58,523 bases of DNA. Origin: an uncultured Bacteroidales bacterium (lineage in GTDB: Bacteria; Bacteroidota; Bacteroidia; Bacteroidales; Bacteroidaceae). Where the stretch lies: assembly GCA_937914945.1 (NCBI GenBank), contig CALGJF010000039.1:1-58523 (forward strand). The letters are read 5' to 3'. Positions 27,501 to 36,000 of the stretch are shown piece by piece. The notes beneath the pieces were generated by a model that saw nothing but the letters and a program-made list of their open reading frames with translations, was not told the DNA's origin and did not search any database. The translations under genes and the position numbers were made by a program. How positions within the stretch are numbered: the stretch's first letter is position 1; each line of letters begins with the position of its first letter.

Positions 27501-28214
27501 GCCGTTGAATGCAATGCTCTTAATCCAGCGTGAGCCGTGTGTGCTCTGTGCATTTTTTTCAAAATTCAGAGCATAGTCGGTATAAACAATACGTTGTACG
27601 GGGCTGTTGTCCACCTCAATCTCATCAATGTATGCAATGAAATCTTCTGTCAGATTGTGGGGCGATTCGCAATCCACCACAAATACAAGACTATATATGC
27701 TTATGTTGCCTGCACCCTTTATGGTGAATACGGCATCCTGCCATTTGTCGGCAACAAAGTCCACCGATGACAGTTCCCAGAATTGCTCAACGGTCTGTGG
27801 CTGCTCGGGGCGGTCATTGCGCTTGCCAAGTCCCACAAGCATCACGCGGCCTGCCACGGGCTTGTGAATAAGAGCATGCACATACTTTGCCGCGGGTGTC
27901 AAGTCAATGGGCTCGTTGAGGTCTATGCGCACACCAAAGGTGTTACTGCCGAAGCGTGAGCGTTGCACGGCAAGCATCTTGCCTGTGGCATTGGCTGCCT
28001 CGCCTAAGAGGTCGTCAACTTGGTTTAGGTGGTTTGTTACTACCGCAGTGCGGCCTGTCAGTTCTCCTGTGCGGAAGGGAGATTTCTCCCATGTGTCGTA
28101 AACACCAATGGCTTTGTATTCGGCCTCGTCGGTGTCGAATGTTATGCTCTGTGCCATAGCTGCAAAGGGCAATACCATAGCAGCCAAGAACGATATATAT
28201 TTGTTTGTTTTCAT
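24558..28214 (-). CDS. Large secreted modular protein with T9SS-type C-terminal tail, no catalytic domain recognised
   Basis: A 1218-residue secreted protein. Signal peptide 1-21 (ends AAMAQ). Residues about 24-205 look like a beta-sandwich carbohydrate-binding region. Residues about 265-400 resemble a GEVED-type module (YVYLDRGNDGRFHAKL, IYRMRYKIDWNSIDPG). Two copies of a roughly 145-residue module occupy about 592-732 and 1022-1168 and share TFAFxGNPYxGYxIVNxAAGE, ILSSSTTM and TGGFYLEQKG. Between them lies a FIVAR-like helical stretch (about 757-803). The end, EGIYDLGGRRIKE..GIYIINGEKVIVE, is a C-terminal tail of the T9SS kind. No glycosidase or peptidase active site was seen. It starts 13 nt after the GH29 stop, so it is co-transcribed with it; probably a glycan-binding partner. 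Confidence 0.8.
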   Translation of the reverse strand: MKTNKYISFLAAMVLPFAAMAQSITFDTDEAEYKAIGVYDTWEKSPFRTGELTGRTAVVTNHLNQVDDLLGEAANATGKMLAVQRSRFGSNTFGVRIDLNEPIDLTPAAKYVHALIHKPVAGRVMLVGLGKRNDRPEQPQTVEQFWELSSVDFVADKWQDAVFTIKGAGNISIYSLVFVVDCESPHNLTEDFIAYIDEIEVDNSPVQRIVYTDYALNFEKNAQSTHGSRWIKSIAFNGSADGNKSITLNTASNKQMYYDMTEGTMFSAKAGETITPTFTMNGNWMNGYVYLDRGNDGRFHAKLNDDLTIPEGSDVMTYSFYSGSSNDSNGVNSNGDALTGSARNVLNPPAFKIPTDLENGIYRMRYKIDWNSIDPGGNTLAGNTIASNGGAIVDVRLNIHGETTTISAHQRNCELLSAETGEGLGGTVVPYGKGYKIKVVPSGGFAYRGVTVVHGYNIVIDANQDYAITSEQYVHGTKQYSIDYIPAAMFDENDEYTIPAEYIDGEVHVIADVISGYSVRYNHLLNGEVANTEVLITTNGTYPAPTQPWGITLSNLPTGTVTENCIKDITATFDSSVLPFSAASSYGEIDSWYYMTLNGKYLFYEQGATSIPLNKQAVDTSNKDAYTFAFVGNPYSGYQIVNRAAGEGYILSSSTTMLGETGANTYPVMTATPVPDGNNIYWNPSSSTHATGGFYLEQKGHSSNKLNNRDNKMAYWTAGYGAGSTLTVTLRETGKLGEIADLIDEIDTKGIQPGTDPGYYTEETYATLAQAIENANGLSNESSDSEVEDAKTAINDALGALATAQPVKGNYYIIKSAYPNWSTGDKAMYSNGTNTMWKDADYTDKSFYWLLEDIVNGKYIFKNASDSKYMNGQSMSDTKPSTGATLTWLDVAGQYNIISNNVTMHTEGHSSGAGESGRIVSWGGGANGCSAWYLLTADEPTASGTVNVTYTYTNNGNTWSTEQKTLNVNTPYTAATAAYGADASGTAGYGLVRNTQNAINIYCTLNGELPFEFEEDWNDEGKWYYITLDTRNNYYLKHTEGQTGMPLNQKTLPADESELDYYTFAFIGNPYLGYKIVNYAAGEDMILSSSTTMSGSNGGSTRPVMMDENSLPADHNTYWVPTSSTYATGGFYLEQKGYSNNKMNLRDGYLAYWSTGQDMGSTFIATERIMEGTATGIDEIVTDADRQQEGIYDLGGRRIKEITTKGIYIINGEKVIVE
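24711..25151 (-). repeat. Second copy of a ~145-residue module
   Basis: Codes for residues 1022-1168 of the 1218-residue protein. It matches the copy at 26019-26441 in protein and partly in DNA, for example around 24808-24860 against 26119-26170 (CCAAGTAGAA, CCGCCTGTGGC). Confidence 0.75.
26019..26441 (-). repeat. First copy of a ~145-residue module
   Basis: Codes for residues 592-732 of the 1218-residue protein, the partner of 24711-25151. Both copies contain WYYxTLxxxxYxxxxxGxTxxPLNxQ-like and TGGFYLEQKG segments. Confidence 0.75.
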
Positions 28215-28227
28215 GGTGTTTCGGTTT

Positions 28228-29754
28228 TTAGAAGATGCTTACTGTGTGCAATGTGGGGCAAGCTTTGCTGTCGTTGATGGTTATGCGCAGATATTTTGCT
28301 TTGTAACCATTTCCGTAGCTGTTGCTTGTGCTGCCGTTCAATGGGATGATGCGCTTGTAGCCGATGGTGGTGCATTTGATGTCGCCGCCACGCTTGGTCC
28401 ATGTGGCACCGTCCTCCGATGTCTCTATGGTAAAGCTCTTTACGCGCTGTCCCAGCCTTATGTACTCCATCATGGATACGTAGCGTATGGTTTGAGCCTC
28501 GTTCCACTCAAAAGTAATGGTTGCGCTGTTTGTGCCATCGGGTGCTGCCCAATATGTGGTCTTGTCATCGTCGTTGATGTTGGTTGCCTCATAGTTGCGC
28601 TTTTCGCCTGCTGTGCGAGTGCTCGAAACTGTTACGGTGGCGGTTTTTGCAAGGTCGGTTGCAAAGCGTGAACTTAACATGTTGCCAAGCTCCTTCATGC
28701 GATTGACAGTTGCAGCGGGCAGTGAACCACTCTTGTCGGGCGGTAAGTTAAGAATAAGTGTGGCGTTGCGGCCAACAGTCTCCAAGTACATCTGGAAAAG
28801 ACGCTCGGCCGATAGAACTCCCTCTCCTTCGTGCCAGAACCATCCTTTTGTTGTGGCCTTGGCATCGCTCTCACCCGGAAGCCATATCCAACCGTTCTCG
28901 GCACCTTCGGTATTGGCACCGGCACCGCGACCACGATTCTGTGTCTGCCAGTTGGTTTCACCGGCCCAGCCTGCCTCGTTGCCTATCCAGCGCGCCTCGT
29001 CGCCCACACCCCACATTACGCAGTTGGGGCATAGCTCGTGTACTTGGTGGCGCAAGTTGGGTATGTCGTAGTATGTGCTTGCGTCGATGTTGCGGTACTC
29101 TCTTGCGCCACCATAGTAGCCATCGCCACCGTTTGCACCGTCGAACCACATCTCAAATTGGTCGCTGCCATAGGCTGCAAGTTCGGCACATTGGGGGATA
29201 AAGAGCTTTTCAACGTAGTTGTTTGTACCGTCGCCATAATATTCGCTGTTGCGGTCCCACGGCGATACATAAAAACCATATTTCATGTCGAGTTCCTTTG
29301 CGGCTGCGGCAAAATCTTTGGGAATATTTGTTGCCTGTGCATTGTCGTTGCTCGATGCTGTTACGTTGTGTGTTGTAGTGGCAGTGGGCCACAAGCAGAA
29401 TCCATCGTGGTGCTTGACAACGGCAATACCTCCCTTCATGCCTGCGCTCTTGGCTGCCTCGAGCCACTGCTTGGGATTAGGCACGGCTGTGGGGGCAAAG
29501 AGGTTGGGATTCTCGTCGCCATAGCCCCACTCTTTGTTTGTGTATGTATTTATACCATAGTGGAAGAAGGCATAGAACTCTGTTTCGTTCCACAATACTT
29601 GGCGCTCGTGCGGCACGGGGTGCACGGGAAGGGGTTCGTTGTCGGGGTTCGCGGGAGCGGCCTCAACAACTTGGAATTCGGCTTGTGCGTAGTTGCTCAG
29701 CGGCATCGCTGCAAAACCAAGCCCGAATAGCAAGGGTAAAAATTTTGATTTCAT
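28228..29754 (-). CDS. Secreted alpha-L-fucosidase, GH29, with C-terminal F5/8 type C (CBM32-like) domain
   Basis: A 508-residue exported enzyme that hydrolyses alpha-L-fucosides from host or milk glycans. Signal peptide 1-24 (ends NYAQA). The GH29 barrel covers about 50-360: FHYGINTYTNKEWGYGDE, VVKHHDGFCLWP (114-123), YGFYVSPWDRN, and the nucleophile Asp205 in FEMWFDGANGG. The arrangement resembles the alpha-1,3/1,4-specific subfamily (Lewis-antigen active), but specificity is an inference. Residues about 375-508 form a discoidin-like domain (TATVTVSSTRT, SATITFEWNEAQTIRYVSMMEYI, KYLRITINDS). No T9SS tail is evident, unlike its neighbours, so it may stay periplasmic. It is first in an operon with the 1218-residue protein. 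Confidence 0.9.
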   Translation of the reverse strand: MKSKFLPLLFGLGFAAMPLSNYAQAEFQVVEAAPANPDNEPLPVHPVPHERQVLWNETEFYAFFHYGINTYTNKEWGYGDENPNLFAPTAVPNPKQWLEAAKSAGMKGGIAVVKHHDGFCLWPTATTTHNVTASSNDNAQATNIPKDFAAAAKELDMKYGFYVSPWDRNSEYYGDGTNNYVEKLFIPQCAELAAYGSDQFEMWFDGANGGDGYYGGAREYRNIDASTYYDIPNLRHQVHELCPNCVMWGVGDEARWIGNEAGWAGETNWQTQNRGRGAGANTEGAENGWIWLPGESDAKATTKGWFWHEGEGVLSAERLFQMYLETVGRNATLILNLPPDKSGSLPAATVNRMKELGNMLSSRFATDLAKTATVTVSSTRTAGEKRNYEATNINDDDKTTYWAAPDGTNSATITFEWNEAQTIRYVSMMEYIRLGQRVKSFTIETSEDGATWTKRGGDIKCTTIGYKRIIPLNGSTSNSYGNGYKAKYLRITINDSKACPTLHTVSIF

Positions 29755-29863
29755 AAATATTACATTAATGGTTAGTATTTTCGGTTTTATCTTAATTAAA
29801 ATGGATGAATATGTGATTGCATAAAATATTTGAATTTTATTAGCCCATACTCCCTATATTGCG

Positions 29864-29871
29864 CAAATATA
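29864..29871 (-). promoter_or_regulatory. GH29 operon promoter (-7 box)
   Basis: The minus strand reads TATATTTG, a full match to TAnnTTTG, followed by CG. AATTGT lies about 24 nt upstream (ACAATT at 29895-29900 on the plus strand). The same layout precedes the GH20-GH33 gene. The leader is about 100 nt. Confidence 0.5.
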
Positions 29872-30003
29872 TATAAAGATTTTAATTAAATTTTACAATT
29901 TATTCCTTTTGTCGCCTTTTGCAGCTGTTTTTAATGATTATTACGTAAAATGCTGTTTTTGGTTAAAAAATGTTCTTAAAAAAGCTCAATTGCTATCAAA
30001 ATG
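29872..30003. other. Intergenic region between the two glycosidase transcripts
   Basis: The 317-bp gap 29755-30071 holds the GH29 leader and promoter on its left and the GH20-GH33 terminator on its right. The AT-rich middle (29872-30003) shows only the AATTGT/TTAATTAAA element shared with 36274-36296. No open frame or RNA gene was seen. Confidence 0.6.
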
Positions 30004-30054
30004 CAAAGTGGGATATTCCCGGGTGCAATTCTGCGCCGGGAATATCCCACTTTG
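30004..30054 (-). terminator. Terminator of the GH20-GH33 gene
   Basis: A 19-bp perfect stem (30004-30022 with 30036-30054) and a 13-nt loop, followed on the minus strand by CATTTTG, 17 nt after the stop at 30072. Confidence 0.85.
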
Positions 30055-30071
30055 TTTATTTCCTAAAAAGA

Positions 30072-33000
30072 TTATTTACTTATGATAACCTTCTTTTCAC
30101 CTATTATATATATACCGCTTTGGGTAATGTTGTTTACCTTGCGCCCCGAAAGGTCGTATATAGATGCATCTTCATAGGTCTTCTCGGCTATTACTGCATC
30201 AACGCCGGTTGTAGGGTCCACATATACAGAGTACTCGTCGTTTGTTATCTCCTCCAATGTGAGTGGTACATATACCATGCAGTAGCCGTTGGGCACCTCT
30301 TCGTAGAAGAAACCTATGCGGTTATCCTTCTGCAATGTCATGGTTGAGTAGGCCGACTCCTTGTCGGTAACGGCAAGTCCCTTTGTCCATCCTTGCGAGA
30401 AGGTGGTGGGTGTGTAAACATTTACATCGTTCTCGCCATAAACCATCTCTTTGTAGAAGATACCTACATCACGACGACCATTGCCACAGGGAACAGATTG
30501 CAACATCACATCGCATACGGTGTTGTCGCTCTTGCGCACGGCCTTGATGCGCATAATCTCGCCGTTGGTGCTGTTTGCACCATAGCTCAATCCGTTGCTT
30601 ACATCGTTGCTCGATGCTACATTGCCCCATGAGCCTTCGGCAGTCTCCAGGTTGGTAAACTTGAATATGTTGAAGTAACGGCCTGCCGATTTACGGCTGC
30701 TGAGCACGATTGTTCCATCGGCAAGTTCCTCAATCTTGGGCTCGTCGCCACCGGTTGCAGGGCGGGCATCAACGCCGCCAAGTACATTCCAGCTGCCACC
30801 AAAGTCGTCGGAGTAGATTACGCGGTTTCCGTTGTCGCGTGTCCACACCGAGCAGTAGATACGGTAGTAGTCGCCCACCTTCACCTTGCTGCTCTGGCAT
30901 ATACGGCCCGAACCTATGAACAATGACGATACCGTGGGTACTCCGTTTTTGAGGAACTTAGAGTAGATGCTGTTTGTAACCTCAACGGGCTCTGTCCACT
31001 CCCACTCGCTTGTCTCTTCGTTGTATGTAGCATATACGCGGGCAACGCGGTTGATATTGCTCGATGTTGCTGTTGAGTCGGGGTGCCAGCGGCCATTCCA
31101 GCATACTGTGCGGCCACACACCATCATTACCAGCAGTTTGTTCTGCTCGCGGTCGGCTACAATGGCTGCATCGCCATAGCCGGTTTTCATTACGTTGGTG
31201 CTGCCACCATCGCCGTTAGCAATGAAGAACTCTTCGCCCCATGTTTCGCCGTTGTCATTTGATATACGGCACTTGATGTCCACTTCGCCATATCCAATAT
31301 CGCTGCCGCATGGGCGGTTGTCCGAAATCGCAAATACAGTGCCATTGGGTGCTGTTGCGATGGCGGGGATACGATAGGGCTTGCCGTTTGCATCGTTCGA
31401 GTAGTAGAGGTATTGGTATTTGTTATCCTCGTCCACTGCCACTGTTACCGATACATCTGCACCATTCTCGGGTACAATCTGCTCGGGGATAGACTGCTCG
31501 CCGTTGAACTCAATCTTCCATCCGCGGTACAACGTACCTGCTGCCATGCTGTATGTGGCACCTACGGGGAGGTAGAGCTCCTGTGCATCGAGTACGGTCT
31601 GCTGTGAAAGGTTGATGTTGCTTGTTGCGCCATTTATGTTAATGGCAAGGCTGCCTATGCGGGTGTTGTTCTCGTAGCCGCCATCAAACGATGTTGTGTA
31701 GTTTACGTTCAAAGGCTTGCTGTTGAGCTTCCTGAAGCACCATGTGCTGCCGCCGTCGCTTGTGGCATATAGTTTTATGTCGTGTCCGTCGCCTCCGTGC
31801 ATGTTAAAGCTCTGGCCTGTTGTGCCCACGGGTGATATGCCGTAGCTGCCGTTGCTCTGCTGTGTGATGCATAGATTGGTGGCGCTTGCTGCTGCCACCA
31901 TGGTAGCTGCCGAACCACTACTTGTGCCTGCAAGTTTCACTGCAAGAGCCTCGCCTGCCACGTGGTTGTATAGCTTGAATGAGCTCTCGTTGCCCACAAG
32001 GTACCAAACTTCGCCCTCGCCGTATGTACTTGCGGCGCTGTTTACTGCGTGTCCGTTGTAGCTGTCGGCTGTGTTAAGGCGTATGTCGTAGTTTTTGCTA
32101 CGGTTGTTGTAAATCTGCACGGGAATAGCCTCGTTCAATGATGTTGAGAATATGTCGAGTGCAAATTTTGCATAGATTGTGGTATTGGCTGCAATCTCGC
32201 TTATTTCGTGCGTTGTTCCAAGCAATGTGGTATAGTTGGCATCGCTGTAGAAACCTACGAACTTATATGCGGGGTCGCACTCTTTAAGAGCAAGTGTGCT
32301 GTTTGCAACGGCTTCTCCATCATTTACATATATGGGTGCATCATCAATCTCTATATCGTTCCATGTAAACACACCGCCTGCCATGGGTGCGTTGCTTTCA
32401 ATGGTAAGGCTGTTGTAGCCTTCGAATAGGTTGGTGGGCACGAATACAAAATCGGTACACCATTGGCCATTTGTTTGGTTGTATGTGGTTGTCGATTGGT
32501 CGAATGATGTACCATCGTTCTTCACAACAAAGTAGCGGCTGGCACCAATGGAGTAGAGTGTTACACCCATGTGGTTGGTGTTGGTGGTGCCCACGGTAAA
32601 GTTATAAGCCTCGTTGGCTATAGCTTTGTGGGCAAGATACTTGCCGGCTTTGTTGGCAAATGTAAATTGTCCTTCGGCAGTCTCTGTAGCCACCCATATG
32701 TATGCGTCGTTGCTCTCGTCGGCTGTGGTAGAGAGGGCAAGTGTACCGTTGTTGTTATATAGGTAGCGGTTTACATATGCTCCGTTTTGGTATGTATCGC
32801 TGTATAGCGTGTACTCGCCGCCGTCGGCAGGTACACCGTTTGTGAGGGCGTTGTTAAAATCGTATGCCTCGTTAATGGCATTTGCCAACTCAACGGTCTT
32901 TTCGCTTGCCGCACGCCAATCTTTCACAGCGGTAAAGGTCTCTTCCACCTTGTTGTTGTTGGGGAGTATGTAGAACTCTGAGAAGGTGAAGAAGGGGTTG

Positions 33001-36000
33001 CTGCTGCTTGTATCGGTATTGGTCTGTTTTATTGTGAATCGGATGTAGCGGTAGCCTGTGCATGCAATCTTGTCCGAGTAGTAGTCGGCAACATTGGCAT
33101 TGGTGGGGAATCCGCTGCTTACGGTTTTTATGGTTGTAAAATCGGAGCCATCGTTAGAACCTGCAATCACAATGTTTGTGGGGCGGTTGTTGTTGTTCTG
33201 GCTGCGTTTCTTGAAGTAGAAACGGAACTCCTTGACCTTCTTGCCAAGGTCGGCTTGCAGATAGTGAGCTGTGCCATCGCCACGGGTGCCGTCGTAGCCG
33301 CTATGGAAGAATGTTGTGTTTACATTGTCGAGCATGTTGGCTGTGGAGTTGCCATTCTCCTGGCTTGTGCTTGCTGGGAAATTGCAGGTGTAGTATGCTC
33401 CATCCTTCACAAGGCCGAAGTATTTCTGCAATCCGTAGATGTTTATGTTATCGGCATTTGTGGTAGCTTCGCCCACTGCATCGTCGGGCGAATATGTTGC
33501 GGTAACATCGACAAACTGATATTTGCAACCGGTGTCGCTTGTGTTGGTTCCGCTTCCCCAGTTATACACCTTGAATCCGAGTGTGCTGTTGTTGGTTTGA
33601 TTGAACTGCACATCGCCGCTGGTGATTATAACGTAGCCTGTTTCGTTGGCGGGTTTTATTGTCCATCCGGCCGAGGGCTGTGTGGCAACGCTGTTCAGCG
33701 CGGTATTGTTGCTGCTTGCGGGCGAGATGTATGTGTTGTCCTTTGCGTTTATAATATCAAATGTACCGTCGGTGCGGGTAACGAATTTCCACACATTGGC
33801 ATTGGTTGTGGTGGTCTCACCTACAATGGCATTGCCTGCGCCATACGATGTGGGGTAGCGGTTGCCACGCAATGGCGTACACATGCGGTAGTATGTGGCC
33901 TTTTCGTCGGTACTTGCTATGGGTTGGTTCATGTTGCTTGCGGTGAGCGAAGCGGTGAATGTGTTCCATGCCTCATTGAGTGCTGTTATCTGTGCGGTGC
34001 GCTCATCCTCGGTCATTGTTGCAGAGTATGTAGCTTCAATCTCGGCAATCTTGGTATCGATTGTTGCCGCCGCACTCGCAGGCCATTGGCCCACGTTTGT
34101 GCCTATATAGGCTCCGCGGTCGCGCTTTATCTCGCTCACCTTGGCTGCAACAAGCTCGGTTGTCTCGTCCATGCATTTGTTGGGTGAGTAGATCAGGTCG
34201 GCTGCTTCGCCTGTCTCAAGGTTGGTAAACACGCAGGTGAACATCCATTTGTTCAGGCGCACTCCGCCGGCACTTACATAGGGCAGTTTGATGAATACCT
34301 TGTTCCACCCTGCATTCAGTGTTACTTCTATGGGCTCGCGAGCTGTAAAGTTTTCGTTGCCCAAATCTACTTCGTGGCTAATGCTCTTGCCTGCGTTTGT
34401 CCATGTGGGGGGTGTTACGCGCTCACCGTTAATCCATATGTTGGAGCCTTTGCGGTCCCAATTGTCGTTGTTGGGTGCAGTGTCCACCTCGCTACGACCA
34501 TAGTTTTGGAACTCTATGTTTGCTCCAACCTTGCCACCGTTCTCGCTGTAAACGTATGTCCATGCGTATGCGGTGCTGTTGCTGTGGTTGGTGCTGCCAT
34601 AATATGTGGGTATTGTGTTGTTTCCCCATGTGTGGCGCAGATATATGCCGGCTCCGGTGGCCATACCGGTGTAGTATGTTGCACCATTGTATTCATAACT
34701 CTCGTCGAGCAGTGCGGTGCTTGCGCTTATACCGGCTTCTTCGGGCGGGAATACGGTAGAGGCGTTACCGCCATTGGGGAAGGCGTCGGTTATGCGCCAG
34801 CGGACATTGGTCTGCTTTACATAGGGGATGGGCTCGCCTTTGAGCGAGTTGGCCTTGTGGAATAGGAAACGGCGTTCCCAATCGGCAAACTCCTCATATT
34901 CATCGCCACTGTTGGGCAGCATTGTACCGCCGGTTTCAATATACTGCTTGCCACCGCCGCACCAAGCACGCTCGGCGCTTGCTATTACGTTGGCATACAT
35001 ATTGTTCTGCTTTACAATATCGGCCTCGGTGGGTGTCTTGCGGTCGTTCCAATATGCCGAAATGGTGCCGGCTACCTCGGTGTTACCTTGCTCCACGTAA
35101 TATATGTTGCTGCGGTAGATACCTACAACGTCGGCAAATACGTCGAAGTGGTTGGTATAGTTGTAACGGCAGTCGATGTTGGGGCGGCCTGTAATCTTGT
35201 TGCCGCTGCTGCTCCACATCTGTGTCATGTCGGTATCGGTGTTGCTCACATTTATACCGCTGATGGGGTTCCACACAACCACCTTCTTGCCCAAGCCGTG
35301 AATGTGGTTGGTCATTATTGAGAGGAAGTCGGGATATGTTATACGCTTCTCGTCGGCACCGATGTGTATGTAGGGAGCATCGGGGAATACCGATGCCACT
35401 TGGGTGAGAACGTTCTTGAGCACCTCAACGCCTTCGTCGGTTTGCATATCATAACCCATTGCGCGTACAAAGGCCTCGCTGTGGCCGGGCATATCAATCT
35501 CGGGGATTATTATCACACCGCGCTCCTTGGCATATGCGGCAACCTCTTTGCAGTCGTCTTGTGTGTAGTATTTGCCTGCAAAACGTGTCATAGACTCGGC
35601 CGATGTGAGGGCAGGGTAGCCCTTTACCTCGAAACGCCATGCCTGGTTCTCGGTAAAATGCCAATGGAAACAGTTTACCTTGAAGCGCGACAGCAGGTCG
35701 ATATGCTTTTTCAGTGTCTCCACCTCGATAAACGAACGGCCCACATCGTGCATATAGCCACGCAGTTTGAATGCGGCCCAATCCTTTATAGTAACGGCCT
35801 CAACGGCAGCGGTGTTTTCATATCCCTCGGCAAGCTGTGCAAGAGTTTGTGCTGCGCGGATAACACCCACGGGTTTTACGGCTGTAATCTCAATAGCGTC
35901 GGCTGTAACAGCGAGGGTGTATGCCTCGTTGTCAAAACCTTCGAGGGTGTAGTCGTGAGCACCCTGGATGCTTTCAACAATGGTTACTTTAACTGTTGCA

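Noticed and set aside
33255..34187. 310-codon open frame on the plus strand (and 29038-29730, 230 codons).
   Set aside because: Antisense shadows of the GH20-GH33 and GH29 genes; Cys/Gly/Val-rich translation without family features.
35350..35362. GH20 catalytic motif reads HIGADE instead of the common HIGGDE.
   Set aside because: Ala is a known alternative at that position; the Asp-Glu pair is intact, so it is not a defect.
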